DNA of 64,000 nucleotides, taken from positions 18,877,811-18,941,810 of the forward strand of contig CM040085.1 of assembly GCA_022496805.1 (NCBI GenBank), in the 5' to 3' direction. The notes beneath the pieces were generated by a model. The model saw only the letters and a program-made list of their open reading frames with translations. It made no database searches and was not told the DNA's origin. Position numbers and translations under genes: made by a program. Source of the DNA: Pohlia nutans. Taxonomy: Eukaryota; Streptophyta; Bryopsida; Bryales; Mniaceae. Shown piece after piece: positions 1-11,993 of this stretch (position 1 is the stretch's first letter; each line of letters opens with the position of its first letter).

Positions 1-120
1 TATATGAGGAGAGGGGAGGGAGATGGAGAGGGAGAGAGAGAGAGGGAGAGTGAGAGGGAGATGGAGAGGGAGATGAGGGAGATAGGAGGATGGAGATGGA
101 GATGAGGGAGACATGAGGGT
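1..120. repeat. GA-rich low-complexity tract
   Basis: Almost pure purine on the plus strand, built of irregular gagag, gggag and gatgga units. No reading frame of note. It looks like a decayed purine microsatellite. A shorter oligo-T run (about 178-209) and another A/G-rich stretch (about 240-375, units such as gaaagaag) follow. Confidence 0.8.
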
Positions 121-444
121 CTTTGGGTGCACGACCGCACACCCCCAGCGGCTAAAAATTCAAAAAAATTCAAAATTTTTTTGTTTTTGTTTTTTTTTTT
201 TTTTTTTTCATTGCTCCCATTATTTACGGTTCAGCAGCCACAACTGAAGTAAAAGTAGAAGGAAAAAAAAGACAAGAAGAAAGACAAAAAGGAAGACAAG
301 AAAGAAGACAAGAAAGAAATCAAGATAAAAAAGAAAAAGAAAAAGAAAAAGAAAGATAAGAATAAAAAATAATTAAAACAATTGTTTGTTTACAATGTAA
401 GGAATTGAAGAAAGACAATAATTGTCGGTTTTTTTTTTCTTTAA

Positions 445-448
<4 letters not shown>

Positions 449-518
<70 letters not shown>
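449..518. repeat. (TA)n microsatellite, about 35 units
   Basis: Uninterrupted alternating T and A over 70 bases. Open frames across it only read alternating Tyr-Ile and are artefacts. Length is likely polymorphic. Confidence 0.97.
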
Positions 519-522
<4 letters not shown>

Positions 523-802
523 TTGGGGGCCAAGTGCATGATTATATGGCCAAATGCGTAAATAGCGAATTGTGTGTTTTGAACAGCCCGAAAGCCCTTT
601 CCGACTGTATAGTATATTTTTTATTCGGTGGTATTTCATCAAAATAACAATGACCAAATACTTTTCAATACAAAGTAAAATCAATAATCATGATAATATG
701 TATATAATAATATATCAAAATTCTTGTATTAAACTACAATTGAAAAGTATAAGGTTAAATACGGGTTGTAAAGAGGGACTCTAAGGGCCTTTTAAGGGAT
801 AA

Positions 803-1378
803 CCCTGAACGTCACAGAGTCCAGTTTCTGAACGACTAACATATTCAATCTCATCCCACATTCTCATCAATGCTTGGATGAAAGTCATCCAAAATTTGGA
901 GATACTTCACTAAATTGTTGTTCTATTTAATGGTTGGATTTAGTGATACTTGGGTACATCATTTTCTAAAATTACAAATGAAAAAGTATGTCAAGTTGTT
1001 GACCAAGCCAAAATTGTATTGACTCTAGTTCAAAAGTGACCTTGCAAAAATGAGGTCATAGATTTAAGGAACACAAAAATTTCAAAGAATCACCATGTTT
1101 AAGAGTATCTCATTTCAAATCCATTCCAACAAATTTTACTCAAATAATATTACAATTTTTTTGTAATCAAATTTAGAAGGAATTTTTAATTTTAACTTTC
1201 AAATTTTATAATAAAATATTGGTGATAGTATTGGTGAATTGGACGGTACGGATAGAATCTAAAATTCAACATCTAGAACTTTCATTTGTATATCAATTGC
1301 AAAATATTCTTCTAAATAGTACTTTATGATGATTTTTCTCAAATCGTCAATTCCATGGACATCCTGGTATGTTTAGGG
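803..1378. mobile_element. Degenerate TTAA-type miniature element, 540-570 bp family
   Basis: The left end (ataaccctgaacgtcac) and right end (atgtttaggggtaaaa) are decayed versions of the termini of the copies at 19079-19649 and 20110-20649. The inner right part (about 1225-1370) aligns by eye with both, sharing phrases such as gatagaatctaaaatt and a stretch ending just before the terminal gtttagggg. No coding capacity. Both flanking TTAA sites have been mutated, so this is an old insertion. Confidence 0.5.
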
Positions 1379-1988
1379 GTAAAATAAGATAACATAAAAT
1401 GAACAATAGTAATTAAAAAGTCTCCTCATAAACAATTTGGAATTTTAGCATGTATTGATTTGAAGTGAAAGAGTGGTGATGCTGTAAACACTATAGTAGT
1501 GGCATCAACTAGTTGGCCCAAAGGGCTATTTATACCTTAAAAGAGTTGTTATTTCTCTTTTCTTTTACTTTGAAGATTACTACGTTCATTTTTCATCATA
1601 TTTGAATGATGACAACCCAAAAACGTTCTCTCTACTAAATTATTTAAGGTGGAGACATTTAGATTTGCCACTTTTTTCTGCTAAGTACAATTATTACTAT
1701 CAAACTTTTATATTTTCTTGTTGGTAAGGAAAAGAGGACTTGAAGGCGCCAAAGAAAGTGTCATTTAGGCACACTTTATATTAGGGCCTTGGCCCAATTT
1801 ACAATTCACTGAACCATTAATTAAGCCAAAGTTGAGACAATGGTTAAAAATTAGTCCCTCTCATTCAACAATGGGGCCCAAAAGCTTTCAGGCCTAATTG
1901 CAAGTTCAATTTCAAATATTGATGGCCTAATTTGGGTCAATTTTGCAAATCGGGCCCAAGCTATTGAATTAGGTTTCATGGACTCATG

Positions 1989-2244
1989 TGTTGAAGTAGA
2001 AGATGTAGGTTAGTGTTGCTAAAAGCCAAAGGGGTTTGGGTGGAAATAATGATGTTTAGGAGAGGGGTCAAGGCATGGGTTGATCTTAGAGGCCTCTAGT
2101 GGTGAGCTATCCCATATGGGTTGTCATGCACACCTTCTAGTGTACACCTCTTAAGGAGGGAAGCTCTTGAGTAAAGATCATCTCTTTCTACGCATTCCTT
2201 GTGTTTGTGTATGTGCCTTGTGCATTCTTCTATCACCTTCAACA
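1989..2244 (+). repeat. 5' LTR of the Copia element
   Basis: 256 bp, from TGTTGAAG to TTCAACA. It differs from the 3' LTR at five positions by my comparison, about 98% identity, indicating a fairly recent insertion. The element's promoter is expected here, but I see no convincing TATA box. Confidence 0.95.
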
Positions 2245-3065
2245 GGTTATAGGCCCACTCATGTGTATTGCGTGAGTGTTGGATTGCATTGAGGCGTTTT
2301 GTTGAGGTCGTTGCGAAAGGGGCCGATTTGGAGCTTTTGGGAGCATTTTTTTTTTGGAGCTTTTTGGAGGAGTCTTATCTCTTGGAGGTGCGCACGGGCT
2401 GAAGTTGCACATTGGAGCACTCTTCTTAGTCAATCTCTTCCTTTGGTACTTTACTTTCTTGATTCCAAACCCCTTTTGTAAGTGGAACATTGTTTTGTTC
2501 AATTTAGTGCACTTGTGAGATTGCAAGTGATTTGTGAGGTGTTGAGGCTCTAAAGGAAGAGTCTACAATCTGATTTTAGGAATTGGGCACTTGGGAAGAG
2601 GTGTTGCATGTGTTTCATGCCCTCGGAGTGCTCAAAATTTCATCTGGAGTCGTTTAATGCACTTGGGAGCACAAAGGTATGGTTTTGGGCAATTCAATGC
2701 AATTCGGGTTTTGAGGGGCTTGTGTGAGTCTATGAGCATTGATTTAGTGCTATTGAGGGACACAAAGGTGTTGATTACGTGCATTGAGTGATTGGAAACA
2801 CTAAAGTATTGTTTTGAGGCAATCGGAGTTGTGGAGAGCTCCATTGAGTGATTTGAGGTATTTGGTGAACATCTTGGCAATTTGAGTGGGGAACCTTTGC
2901 ACTTGAGTGTTGGAAGGTGTGTGTGGAGCACAAAAGTGCTGATTTGAGGTTTAGAGTTGTTGTAGAGACATTGCAAGCACAAAGGTGCTACATTCTATCA
3001 AAAATCATAAAAAAAAAGTGTCCTTTTTGAGTTTGAGGGTTGATTTGAGTGGGGAGACGTACATC

Positions 3066-4604
3066 ATGGCATCTTATGAGGGTGAGGGTCCCAAGGTGGT
3101 GGACAAGTTTGATAGGGTGAATTTCCACTTGTGGAAGTTCAAAATGGAGATGGTGATGGCCGAGAAGGACTTGTGGGAGATTGTAGATGGTAGTGAGAAA
3201 CCCCCTAACTCTACTTCGGACCCTCGCACTATGCAAACATACATGAGGAGGGAGAAGAAGGCATTTACAATTTTGGCTCTCAATCTCTCGGATTCGCAAC
3301 TCGCGCACATTCGTTCTTGCAAGACACCCGCGAAAGCATGGGCCAAACTTTGCAACATTCACGAAGCCAAGAGTTTGGCCAACATTTTGTTTTTGAGGCG
3401 CAAGTTCTTCACCATCAAGATGGAGGAAGAAGACGACATATTGGAGCACATCAACAAGGTCAAAGCACTTGCGGATCAACTCAACGGTGCGGACGTGACC
3501 ATCTTGGATGGGGACATCGTGATGACGCTCTTGGAGAGTCTACCACCCTCATTTGAGTATCTCATCGTGGCTATGGAGACGAGGCCCATTTCCGAACTCA
3601 CATTGGACTATGTGACGTCGCGGTTGTTGCACGAGCTCTCGCGGCGAAAGGAGAATGAGTCTCGTGGAGATAGTGCTGCTCTTATGGCGAAGCAATCTAA
3701 GAAGGGAGGCGGTGGAAGCTCTAGCGACAAGGTGTGCTTCTATTGTGGCAAGAAGGGTCACCTCGCAAGATATTGTTTCAAACGGAAGTACAATGAGAAG
3801 GGCCGAGAGAAGGGCGAGAGTGCTAACAACACAAAGACACGTGACAATGATGATGAGTATGCTTTCACCACAAGGTATGTCTCTTGTGACGTAAGCATGA
3901 GTGATGATGATTACGAATACGCAAACATGGCAAGTCACGTATCATGCAACGGTAGTGTGAGCGATTGGATTGTAGATTTGGGTGCCTCGAGCCACATGGC
4001 AACCGAAAGGAGTTGTTTTCATTCCTATCATCTTATTTCGCCAAAGAGAGTGATTTTGGGAGATGATACGGTGCTTGAGGCCGTGGGCAAAGGCCAAATT
4101 GTAGTGGACACCGAGGTGGTGGGCCATGTGAAGACAATCACTATCAAAGATGTCCTCCACGTTCCAAAACTAAAGGCCAACCTTCTTTCGGGGAGGCATT
4201 TGGTTGCAAAAAGCTTGCGTGTAGAGTGTAGTGATACGGGGAGCTTTGTGTTATCACCGAGTCGAGACAAGATGGCCATCATTTATGAAATCGACGGATT
4301 GTACCACATCATGTTTTCGAAAGTGCATACAAGTGAAGCGGCGGCGTTGGCACAATCAAGCGCAAAGGATGACAAGTTGGAGCTGTGGCATCGTCGACTC
4401 GGTCATTTGAACATCAAGAGTGTAAAAACTCTTCGTGGCATGGTAAGCGGCATGGACTTACTTCAATCACATGTGGATCCTTCTTCATTAATTTGTGAGG
4501 GTTGGATTGAGGGCAAACAACAACGCTTGCCATTTGCGGGTGAAGGGGCAACTCGTGCAACCGAGCCTTTGGAGAGTGTTCATTCGATGTGTGTGGCCCG
4601 ATGA
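3066..4604 (+). CDS. Copia gag-protease-GAG_pre-integrase open frame
   Basis: The frame opens at 3066 (MASYEGEG) in the family's usual place. Residues about 10-220 form the UBN2-type gag region (motif FDRVNFHLWKFKMEMV). A CCHC zinc knuckle follows (CFYCGKKGHLARYC, spacing C-x2-C-x4-H-x4-C). The protease active site reads DLGASSHM where the family has D-S/T-G-A, so the residue after the catalytic Asp is Leu. The GAG_pre-integrase motif LWHRRLGHLNIKS follows. In the integrase zinc finger, the region where the paired cysteines are expected reads CEGW. The frame is lost near 4585-4600 just before the integrase core. Gag may still be translatable; protease is probably inactive. Confidence 0.85.
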   Translation: MASYEGEGPKVVDKFDRVNFHLWKFKMEMVMAEKDLWEIVDGSEKPPNSTSDPRTMQTYMRREKKAFTILALNLSDSQLAHIRSCKTPAKAWAKLCNIHEAKSLANILFLRRKFFTIKMEEEDDILEHINKVKALADQLNGADVTILDGDIVMTLLESLPPSFEYLIVAMETRPISELTLDYVTSRLLHELSRRKENESRGDSAALMAKQSKKGGGGSSSDKVCFYCGKKGHLARYCFKRKYNEKGREKGESANNTKTRDNDDEYAFTTRYVSCDVSMSDDDYEYANMASHVSCNGSVSDWIVDLGASSHMATERSCFHSYHLISPKRVILGDDTVLEAVGKGQIVVDTEVVGHVKTITIKDVLHVPKLKANLLSGRHLVAKSLRVECSDTGSFVLSPSRDKMAIIYEIDGLYHIMFSKVHTSEAAALAQSSAKDDKLELWHRRLGHLNIKSVKTLRGMVSGMDLLQSHVDPSSLICEGWIEGKQQRLPFAGEGATRATEPLESVHSMCVAR

Positions 4605-7148
4605 AGACGACGTCGATGGGGGGATGCAAGTACTTTGTGACCTTCATTGATGATTTTTCAAGGAAGATTTGGCTCTATCCAATTAAGGCCAAGAGCGAGT
4701 GCTTTGACAAGTTCAAGGAGTTCAAGGCGTTGGTGGAGAAGCAATCCGAGAAGAAGATCGAGGTGTTTCGGTCCGACAACGGCGGCGAATTTATGTTCAA
4801 CAAGTTTGATGAGTTTTTGAAGAAAGAAGGCATTGCGCGTCAAACATCGGCCCCGTATACGCCTCAACAAAATGGAGTTGCGGAGCGCGCAAATTGAACC
4901 ATTGTGGAGATGGCAAGGGGCATGTTGCATGCTCAAAACTTGAAGTTGGATCTTTGGGCGGAAGCGGTGGTGAATGCGGTGTACACTCGCAATCGGTGCC
5001 CTACAAGTGCGGTTGCAAATATGACACCCGAGCAAGCGTGGAGTGGGAGGCGCCCTTGCGTTTCACACATGCGCATCTTTGGATGCATTGCATATATGCA
5101 AAGGTACCGGATGCTCGTAGGACCAAACTTGATGCAAAGGCCGAAAAGTATGTGTTTCTTGGATATTGTGAAGGTACCAAGGCGTATAGGTTGATGTCGG
5201 TGGACACTAAGAAGATTATTCGATCGCGCGATGTGACGTTTTGTGAGGAGTCTACGGTTAAGCCGCATTTGGAGGATGGTCCAAGTGGAAGATGTGGAGA
5301 CGTTATTATGGACACATCCTCCAAATCTCCTATCGTTGATGTTGTCAATAAAGATGGAGGTGAGAAGGATGGCAAGTTGGAGGCTCCATCGAGTTTGAGC
5401 ACCAAGAACGACGCAAAGGAGGTGCAAATGGAGAACGCTCCTTCAAGCAATCGGCGATATCCCGAAAGAGTGCGCAAGCCGCCCGGAGAGTGGTGGAAGA
5501 TCTTCCCTCCTAGTGATAACAAACATGCAAATGTGGCGTTATTGGATGGACCATTGACTATTCATGAAGCATTGCAAGGTGAAGATGCGGTCAAGTGGGA
5601 GCAAGCCATGCAAGAGGAGTATGAGTCGTTGATTGCTAGTGGCACGTGGAAATTGACTCTCATTCCCGGGGGTCGCAACCCCATTGGTTGCAAGTGGGTG
5701 TTTCGTGCAAAGAGAGATGCTTCCAGTGATGTGGTGCGCTACAAGGCAAGGCTTGTGGCAAAAGGATTTGCGCAAATTCAAGGCGTGGATTTTCATGAGA
5801 CGTTTGCTCCCGTGGCCAAGTTCACGACCATTCGATGCATTCTTGCAATTAGAGCGGCCATGGATTTGGAAATCCATCAAATGGATGTAAAGACGGCATT
5901 CTTGAACAACGATTTGGAGGAGGACATTTATATGGTGCAACCCGAGGGATTTATGCAAGAAGGTAAAGAGGATTTTGTTTGCAAACTCAAAAAGTCATTG
6001 TATGGGTTGAAGCAATCTCCGAGGGCATGGTATCAAAAGATTGACACATTTCTTGTGCAATGCGGGTTCACTAGAAGCATTGCGGATCATAGTTTGTATT
6101 TCATGCAAGAAGGTCAACATGTTGTGATTGTGATCATCTATGTCGATGACTTAATCATTCTTGCGAGCCTCATGAGTTCAATGGAGGTGCTCAAAGCCAT
6201 GCTTGAGAAGGAGTATGAGATGAGCGACCTTGGCGAGTTGCATTTTTGTTTGGGAGTTGAGTTTGTGAGGGATAGGACAATGCGCACTATCACGATGAGC
6301 CAAGGCAAATACGTGTTGGATGTGCTCAAGCGATTTGGGATGGAGGATTGCAAGCCCATTGCAACACCATTGGATGTCAATTCCAAGCTCGTGAAGCTCA
6401 CCGAGAAGGAGTATACGGCGGAGGCTCAATCGATGTCAGAAGTGCCATACAAGCAAGCGGTGGGGTCGTTGATGTATGCGATGATTGCTACACGGCCAGA
6501 CCTTGTATATCCAATTAGCGTGGTGAGTCAACACATGGCAAGATCGGGCTCAAAGCATTGGATGACGGTGAAGAGGATCATGCGCTATTTGAAGAAGACG
6601 ATTGATGTGAAGTTATGCCTCGGTGGCTTTGACATTGTATTGAGCGGTTATTGCGATGCGGACTACGCGGGAGACATGGACGATCGAAAATCTACCACGG
6701 TCTACATGTTCAAGGTTGGATCGGGTGCGGTATTGTGGACTAGCAAGCGGCAACAAACCACGGCCACGTCTACCGTGGAGGCGGAGTACATGGCGACAAG
6801 TCACGCTACGAAGGAGGCCATTTGGTTGAGACAACTAATGGCGGATGTGGGTTGTGCACAAGGGGAGGCTACAACGATCATGTGTGACAACCAAGAGAGC
6901 ATTTCACTTGCAAAAACTCGACACAACATTCACGCACGAAGCACATTGATGTGCAATACCACTTCATTCGGGAGAAGTTGGAGATGGGAGTTATACGGTT
7001 AGAGTATTGTCCAACGGAGCACATGATAGCGGATGTGTTGACAAAAGGTCTTGCACGAGATCGACATGAAAAACTAGTAATAGCATATGGACTTAAAGGT
7101 TTTGGCTCTACGCAAAGTGGGAGTGTTGAAGTAGAAGATGTAGGTTAG
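4589..7148 (+). pseudogene. Copia pol remnant: integrase core, reverse transcriptase, RNase H
   Basis: The integrase core continues in a new frame from about 4589 (FVTFIDDFSRKIWLY; FRSDNGGEF). A TGA stop at 4895-4897 interrupts it where Copia relatives have a sense codon. The frame changes again near 5095-5105. The reverse transcriptase is then readable in one frame (GCKWVFRAKRD; VRYKARLVAKGF; YVDDLIILA with the catalytic DD pair). RNase H follows (GYCDADYAGD; EAEYMA). A last frameshift near 6940-6955 separates the C-terminal part (HMIADVLTKGL), which runs to a stop at 7148 inside the 3' LTR. Three frame breaks and one stop make pol non-functional. I describe the lesions only and offer no corrected sequence. 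Confidence 0.9.
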
Positions 7149-7379
7149 CATTGCTAAAAGCCAAAGGGGTTTGGGTGGAAATAATGATGTGTAGGAGAGG
7201 GGTCAAGGCATGGGTTGATCTTAGAGGCCTCTAGTGGTGAGCTATCCCATATGGGTTGTCATGCACACCTTCTAGTGTACACCTCTTAAGGAGGGAAGCT
7301 CTTGAGTAAAGATCATCTCTTTCTACGCATTCCTTGTGTTTGTGTATGTGCCTTGTGCATTCCTCTATCACCTTCAATA
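7124..7379 (+). repeat. 3' LTR of the Copia element
   Basis: 256 bp, a near copy of 1989-2244. Its last bases read caata instead of caaca, so the terminal CA has become TA. It is followed by the TCATG target duplication at 7380-7384. Confidence 0.95.
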
Positions 7380-7384
7380 TCATG

Positions 7385-8185
7385 GTGACCCAATTTTCGG
7401 ACATGGGTCCAATTGTTTTGCACAAATGTTTTTGCCACCTAAGCGGCCATATCATCAAAAAGTAAATATCCAATTCTCAATATAAAGCCATTGGGTCTAA
7501 TTTCAATACTTTAAGCAATCCCATTTGTTCAATTTGGTACTTTTCAAGATATTTCAACAATTGGGCCATGATATAAACTAGTCTCTTAGGACTATATGCA
7601 AAAGTTTAAATATCCTATAAATTTTTGGATAGATATTCCAAAATTGTTTCTTCAGCAATATTGATTAAAAAGAGGTATAACAGATAATGATGGTCATTTT
7701 GGATCCTTGGCACTCTAAAGTGTTCATACCACTAGCAATGGCCCTGATATTGCCAAAGGCACCTAAAATCTACATCATTATCAATGCTCAACTAAGGTAT
7801 AGATAGATGAACAACCCCAGCAGACTCTTCATTCACGATGGTTTTTAGACCAACATTATTATTAAATCTCCAATATCCTATCTTTTAGTAAAAACAACTG
7901 AAATCTACTAATACTGTACTCAGTCGGTCAGGATTTGTAAAAACAAATTATAAAAAGAGTAGCCCAAATCTTTAGGAAATTATTTTTTCAAATATAATTC
8001 TATTTAAAAGAGAATCTTGAATTTTGACATGTGTTGAAAAGGGATATTTCCAAAAAAATTAATTATTCGGTATGAGATTTTGTTGACCATGACAACCGGT
8101 TCCCTTAAGTGAAGGAAGGGTATACAAGTTGGTGGTTTTAGGTGTCGTGGTGGTTCAAGGTTTTTCTATTTTAGTAACCGTTTAA
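7385..8185. other. Intergenic, no feature recognised
   Basis: AT-rich sequence between the Copia element and the next TTAA-type element. I see no gene, RNA or clear repeat in it. Confidence 0.6.
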
Positions 8186-8570
8186 CCCTTAAACATCAAA
8201 GCAAGCCCCACGGGCTTGTTTATGAGAGAATAATGGAGAAGAAAGTGGATTTTATCAACCAAAATTGAAATGGATTGGTGCTTTCAAAAAGTGATGAAAA
8301 AGCGAAGTTAGATTCCCAAGTTATGTTTAAATTGACAACCGTGGAACAATCCACAATCAAATGAAAGAACCGGGAGGAGGGAGCTATGATCGGGCAACAA
8401 TTGTGGAGAGAGACAAAGCATTTAAAAAAAAAATTAAAAACAACAAAAACCTTGGCTAGCAGTACGACGGTAGGCTCACCTTTCTTTATTTTTATTTTTA
8501 TTTTTATCCAACAATAGGTGCTGTAGACTTTTGGAGATACTCTTTGGGCTGCCCTCTTGACATTTAAGGG
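8186..8570. mobile_element. TTAA-type miniature element, 385 bp
   Basis: The left end is TTAA then CCCTTAAACATCAA; the right end reads TGACATTTAAGGG then TTGA, a one-base decay of TTAA. The termini are imperfect inverted repeats. The interior shares caagccccacgggcttg with a related copy at 60530-60763. No coding capacity. TTAA with CCC/GGG ends is what piggyBac-type transposition leaves. Confidence 0.65.
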
Positions 8571-9593
8571 TTGAGGACATTCCACCTTACATATGTGAGA
8601 AATGCATTTTAGGGTAATCTTTCATGCTCACCTCACACATAGTATTGTATTGTTAACAGATTGGATAAGCATTTTAGTAGACAGGACTTTGTGAAAGATC
8701 TTCACCGATCACAAGTGCCGAGATGAGGGACCCGTTTCCAAGAAGAAAAAATCTGGACAACAATCAGGGGGAACCCTAAAGCAGGGAACCAGCGGTGAAG
8801 CAAGAATCATGAGGAACTTACCGCATTGCCCAAGGAAAAGATACGCAGAGAGCCTTATCAAATGGCCGCATCTTCACCAGAGAGGGTGATGCCGACTTCC
8901 GGACAACCCTAACACCAACATGCACCAGGATAAGTTAATAGATGGACGTGGCAACCAAAGCAGTCCCTCAGTTCAGTTCGACTCTTGAACTGGTGAAAAG
9001 CCAGCCCAGTTTGCGGCTACTCTCCCAAACCCCAGAATGAATGAATCCCCGGCCATTATTATTCTCCTACACCCATCCACCCTATCCAAATTTTACTCCA
9101 GACTTAACCTTTCTCTAACTTACATTGAAAACTGACCAGCTCTAACGTATTCGTACATTCTCTATGTGACTTTTTTGTGTGTGTGTACAGTACTGTACAT
9201 GTACAGTGTAAGGTATCACTGGAGAGACAACTGAACAGTGACTCCCCGTATATAATTGGTATCTTATGCTTGAGTATAAGAAGAGATGCTTGCATGCTCC
9301 TGCCAATCCTTCCCCGCCCAGTCAAGCCCTTCCTCAAAGTGGTGAGAAAACTTGTTATCTTATGTGTGCTCGATGGTTACGAGTTTCGAGGCAGATTCTA
9401 TCATCGTTTCGTTTTTATTGTCAACTTTTCGATCTTGCAATTGCGCGCGTCGGTTGATGCTCATGTGTGTTGGAAATGAATGACGAGTGAGGAATTCATG
9501 CACCAGTGAGAGAGGAATTGTTTGTTGTACGTGTCCCGATATACCGAATGCTTGTGTGAGTCTACAAGTGGTGATTAATATCATCCTGGAACG
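8571..9593. other. 5' region of the MOT1 gene
   Basis: About 1 kb between an element and the MOT1 start codon. A short GT-rich run and tacagtactgtacatgtacagt lie near 9177-9210. No convincing TATA box or other gene was found. It probably contains the MOT1 promoter and 5'UTR. Confidence 0.4.
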
Positions 9594-11993
9594 ATGGCGA
9601 GGGACGAAATTGGCGATGGCGAGATGACCACGAGTGGTGCTCCAGTGGGAGTGGTGACGCACTACAAAGAGCTGCTCAGGGAGAATCTGCGGTACAGGAG
9701 CCTGTGGGAGGAGATTTCCGGCAGCTTGGGCGATCTCGGCACCTTCGTGCCCATCGTCATTGCGCTCACGCTCGTCAACGGCCTGGACCTCGGCACCACG
9801 CTCCTCTTCACCGGCTTCTTCAACGTCGTCACAGGTCACCCCCAATTCATTCCCGAGTTCATTCCATTGCATTCATTGATCAGTCCGCCTCAATACATGT
9901 AGGATCAACTTTCTGCATGCATGTTGGATTCTCATGGTAATTTAATTGCAATTTTGTGAAATCAGTTTGCGGTTAGTCCTGAAAGACAATCCAGACAATG
10001 GACTGAGGGAATTGCGTGTTTAATTGCCCAGGGATGTTGTTCGGGGTGCCGATGCCCGTGCAGCCGATGAAGTCGATCGCGGCGGCGGCCCTGACGCCGG
10101 GGAACATCATGACCATCCCGCAGATAATGGCCGCGGGGATATTAACGGGAAGCATTTTGGTAGGCCTGGGCGTGACAGGGCTGATGACGCTGGTGAACCG
10201 TCTGGTGCCGTTGCCGGTGGTGCGCGGCATCCAGCTCTCGCAGGGCCTGTCATTCGGCATCACAGCCGTGAAGTACATCCTGAACGAGCAGAACTTCGCC
10301 ACGAACAAGATGGGCGGGCACCGCCACTGGCTGGGCCTGGACAGCAAGCTGCTGGCCATCGCCTGCTTCGTCTTCATCGTGCTCATCAGCGGCTCCGGCG
10401 AGTACACCCTCAACCCGTTCCCCAAGGACTCCATCGAGCGCGACGCCGTGCTCGTGGACCCCAACCCAACGCGCCGCCGCCGCACTTGGCGCGAGCGCCT
10501 GCAGATGATCCCCACGGCGCTCTCGGTTTTTTTGCTCGGGATTGTTCTGGCCTTCATCCGCGACCCCAGCATCGCGGGTCGCCTGCGTGTCGGCCCCTCG
10601 ACGCCGCAGATCGTGCACATCAACGCGCACGACTGGCGCGTGGGGTTCGTGCGCGGCACCATCCCGCAGCTGCCGCTGTCTGTGCTGAACTCCGTCATCG
10701 CCGTCTGCAAGCTCTCGAACGACCTCTTCCCGACCAAGCTGGAAGTCACGCCCATGAAGGTCAGCGAATTTTTATATCGCCAACTTGCTATTTGAAAAAT
10801 TATAACATTCAACATTGTTGAGCAGGTTAGAGAAGGCACCCTTTTCCTAGCGTTGTCACCCAAAAAAATCAGCCTTGATCCTAGCATCTTTGGATGGGAA
10901 AACAATAAAAAATAAAAAAAGTAGCTTCATCCTATTTGACTTAACATGTTTTGATTCTAGGATCAAGGCCGATTCTTTAAGTAGTTGGGTTAAGAAAAGG
11001 GTACGAGTCAAAGCTACTTAAGAATGTTATGTGATGAGCTTGCTATATTGCTGTAAGAAAAACTGGGTAAAAAACAGAGTATATGATTGTCATAATCTTC
11101 CTTTATCGATCATTGGTATGTGTTATAGCCAAGAACTCTATAGAAAGCTACTCCCAAGCTCAATTTCGAAATTAGTGTCCTAGTTTTTGGGAATTATTTC
11201 TTCTTACCTTTTTTGTTGCCAAAAAAATTCGTCTCAATGCTCAAAAAATGGTCTATCTTTAATACTAATATGTAGTTTTTGTGTCACTCTCATTGTCCAC
11301 CTTGTTTGAGGTGGATAGGGCTCACATTCGAAGTATTAAGCATAGGACAAAAACTAAGAAAAAGAAAAATTGCCAAAAACTAAGACACTTATTTCGAAAC
11401 GGACTGAGGGAGTGTATTTGTTGTAAATCGCCAAACAATGCTTTATATTTTTCAAGTTTCAATTTTCAAATCGCCTTGAATGGGACTCCCTGATATTGAA
11501 AAGAAAAATTCAGGTGTCGACGAGCGTGGGGCTCATGAACGTGGTGGGCTGCTGGTTCGGCGCAATGCCGGCGTGCCACGGCTGCGGGGGGCTGGCGGGC
11601 CAGTACCGATTCGGCGCGCGCACGGGCGCGTCCGTGGTGTTTCTGGGCGCGCTCAAAATCGTCATTGGGCTGCTCCTGGGGTCGTCGCTGCTGCAAATTC
11701 TGCGTCATTTTCCGGTGGCCATTCTGGGCGTGCTGTTGCTGTTCTCCGGGCTGGAGTTGGCCATGCAGTGCCGCGACCAGAACACGCGCACAGACGCGTT
11801 CATCATGCTGACCATTGCGGCGGTGACGCTCACGAACTCCAACGCCGCGCTGGGATTCCTGTGCGGCATGGTGCTCGCGATTGTGCTCAAAATTCGCGAG
11901 CCCCAGACGTGGCAGAAGCTGTACAGGCTCACCCCGTGGGGCAAGCGCCGCGCCATGACCCCACAGCCAGAATCGGCTCCTCACCAAGTCTGA
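9594..11993 (+). CDS. MOT1: Molybdate transporter, MOT1 (SULTR5-like) family
   Basis: Three exons: 9594-9834, 10032-10759, 11514-11993, giving 482 residues; Arabidopsis MOT1 is of similar size. The family imports molybdate for molybdenum cofactor and is related to sulfate transporters but lacks a STAS domain; none is seen here. Diagnostic motifs are PVQPMKSIAAAAL at the start of exon 2 and PACHGCGGLAGQYRFGARTG in exon 3. Many hydrophobic segments, for example LLAIACFVFIVLIS and AILGVLLLFSGLEL, fit a polytopic membrane protein. The N terminus is hydrophilic (MARDEIGDGEM). Splice joins keep the frame (phases 1 and 0) and use GT-AG. Exons are strongly G/C-rich at third positions, unlike the AT-rich surroundings and SGR6. 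Intron 2 (10760-11513) carries a Stowaway-like element. Whether it acts at the plasma, vacuolar or mitochondrial membrane cannot be told from sequence. Confidence 0.93.
11151..11412. mobile_element. Stowaway-like miniature element in MOT1 intron 2
   Basis: The left end is TA then CTCCC...; the right end is ACTGAGGGAG. The subterminal inverted repeats pair (gtgtcctagtttttgg with ccaaaaactaagacac). The middle shares tgtagtttttgtgtcactc with the copy at 27550-27795. 262 bp, no coding. The right TA has decayed to TG. Confidence 0.8.

Larger units (their letters stand above)
1989..7379 (+). mobile_element. Ty1/Copia LTR retrotransposon, full length, pol disrupted
   Basis: A 5,391-bp element with 256-bp LTRs at both ends, flanked on each side by the 5-bp target duplication TCATG (1984-1988 and 7380-7384). 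Order of domains is gag, zinc knuckle, protease, integrase, reverse transcriptase, RNase H, which defines Copia. The LTRs start TGTTGAAG and the 5' copy ends CTTCAACA, an inverted terminal repeat. An untranslated leader of about 820 bp precedes the gag start at 3066. A purine tract (about 7114-7123, aaagtgggag) abuts the 3' LTR as the plus-strand primer. The sequence just inside the 5' LTR (from 2245, ggttataggccc) only imperfectly resembles an initiator-Met tRNA primer site. The coding part carries several breaks, so this copy should not be autonomous. Confidence 0.95.

Noticed and set aside
373..784. Open frames on both strands across the (TA)n tract
   Set aside because: They consist of alternating Tyr-Ile from the microsatellite and have no family resemblance.
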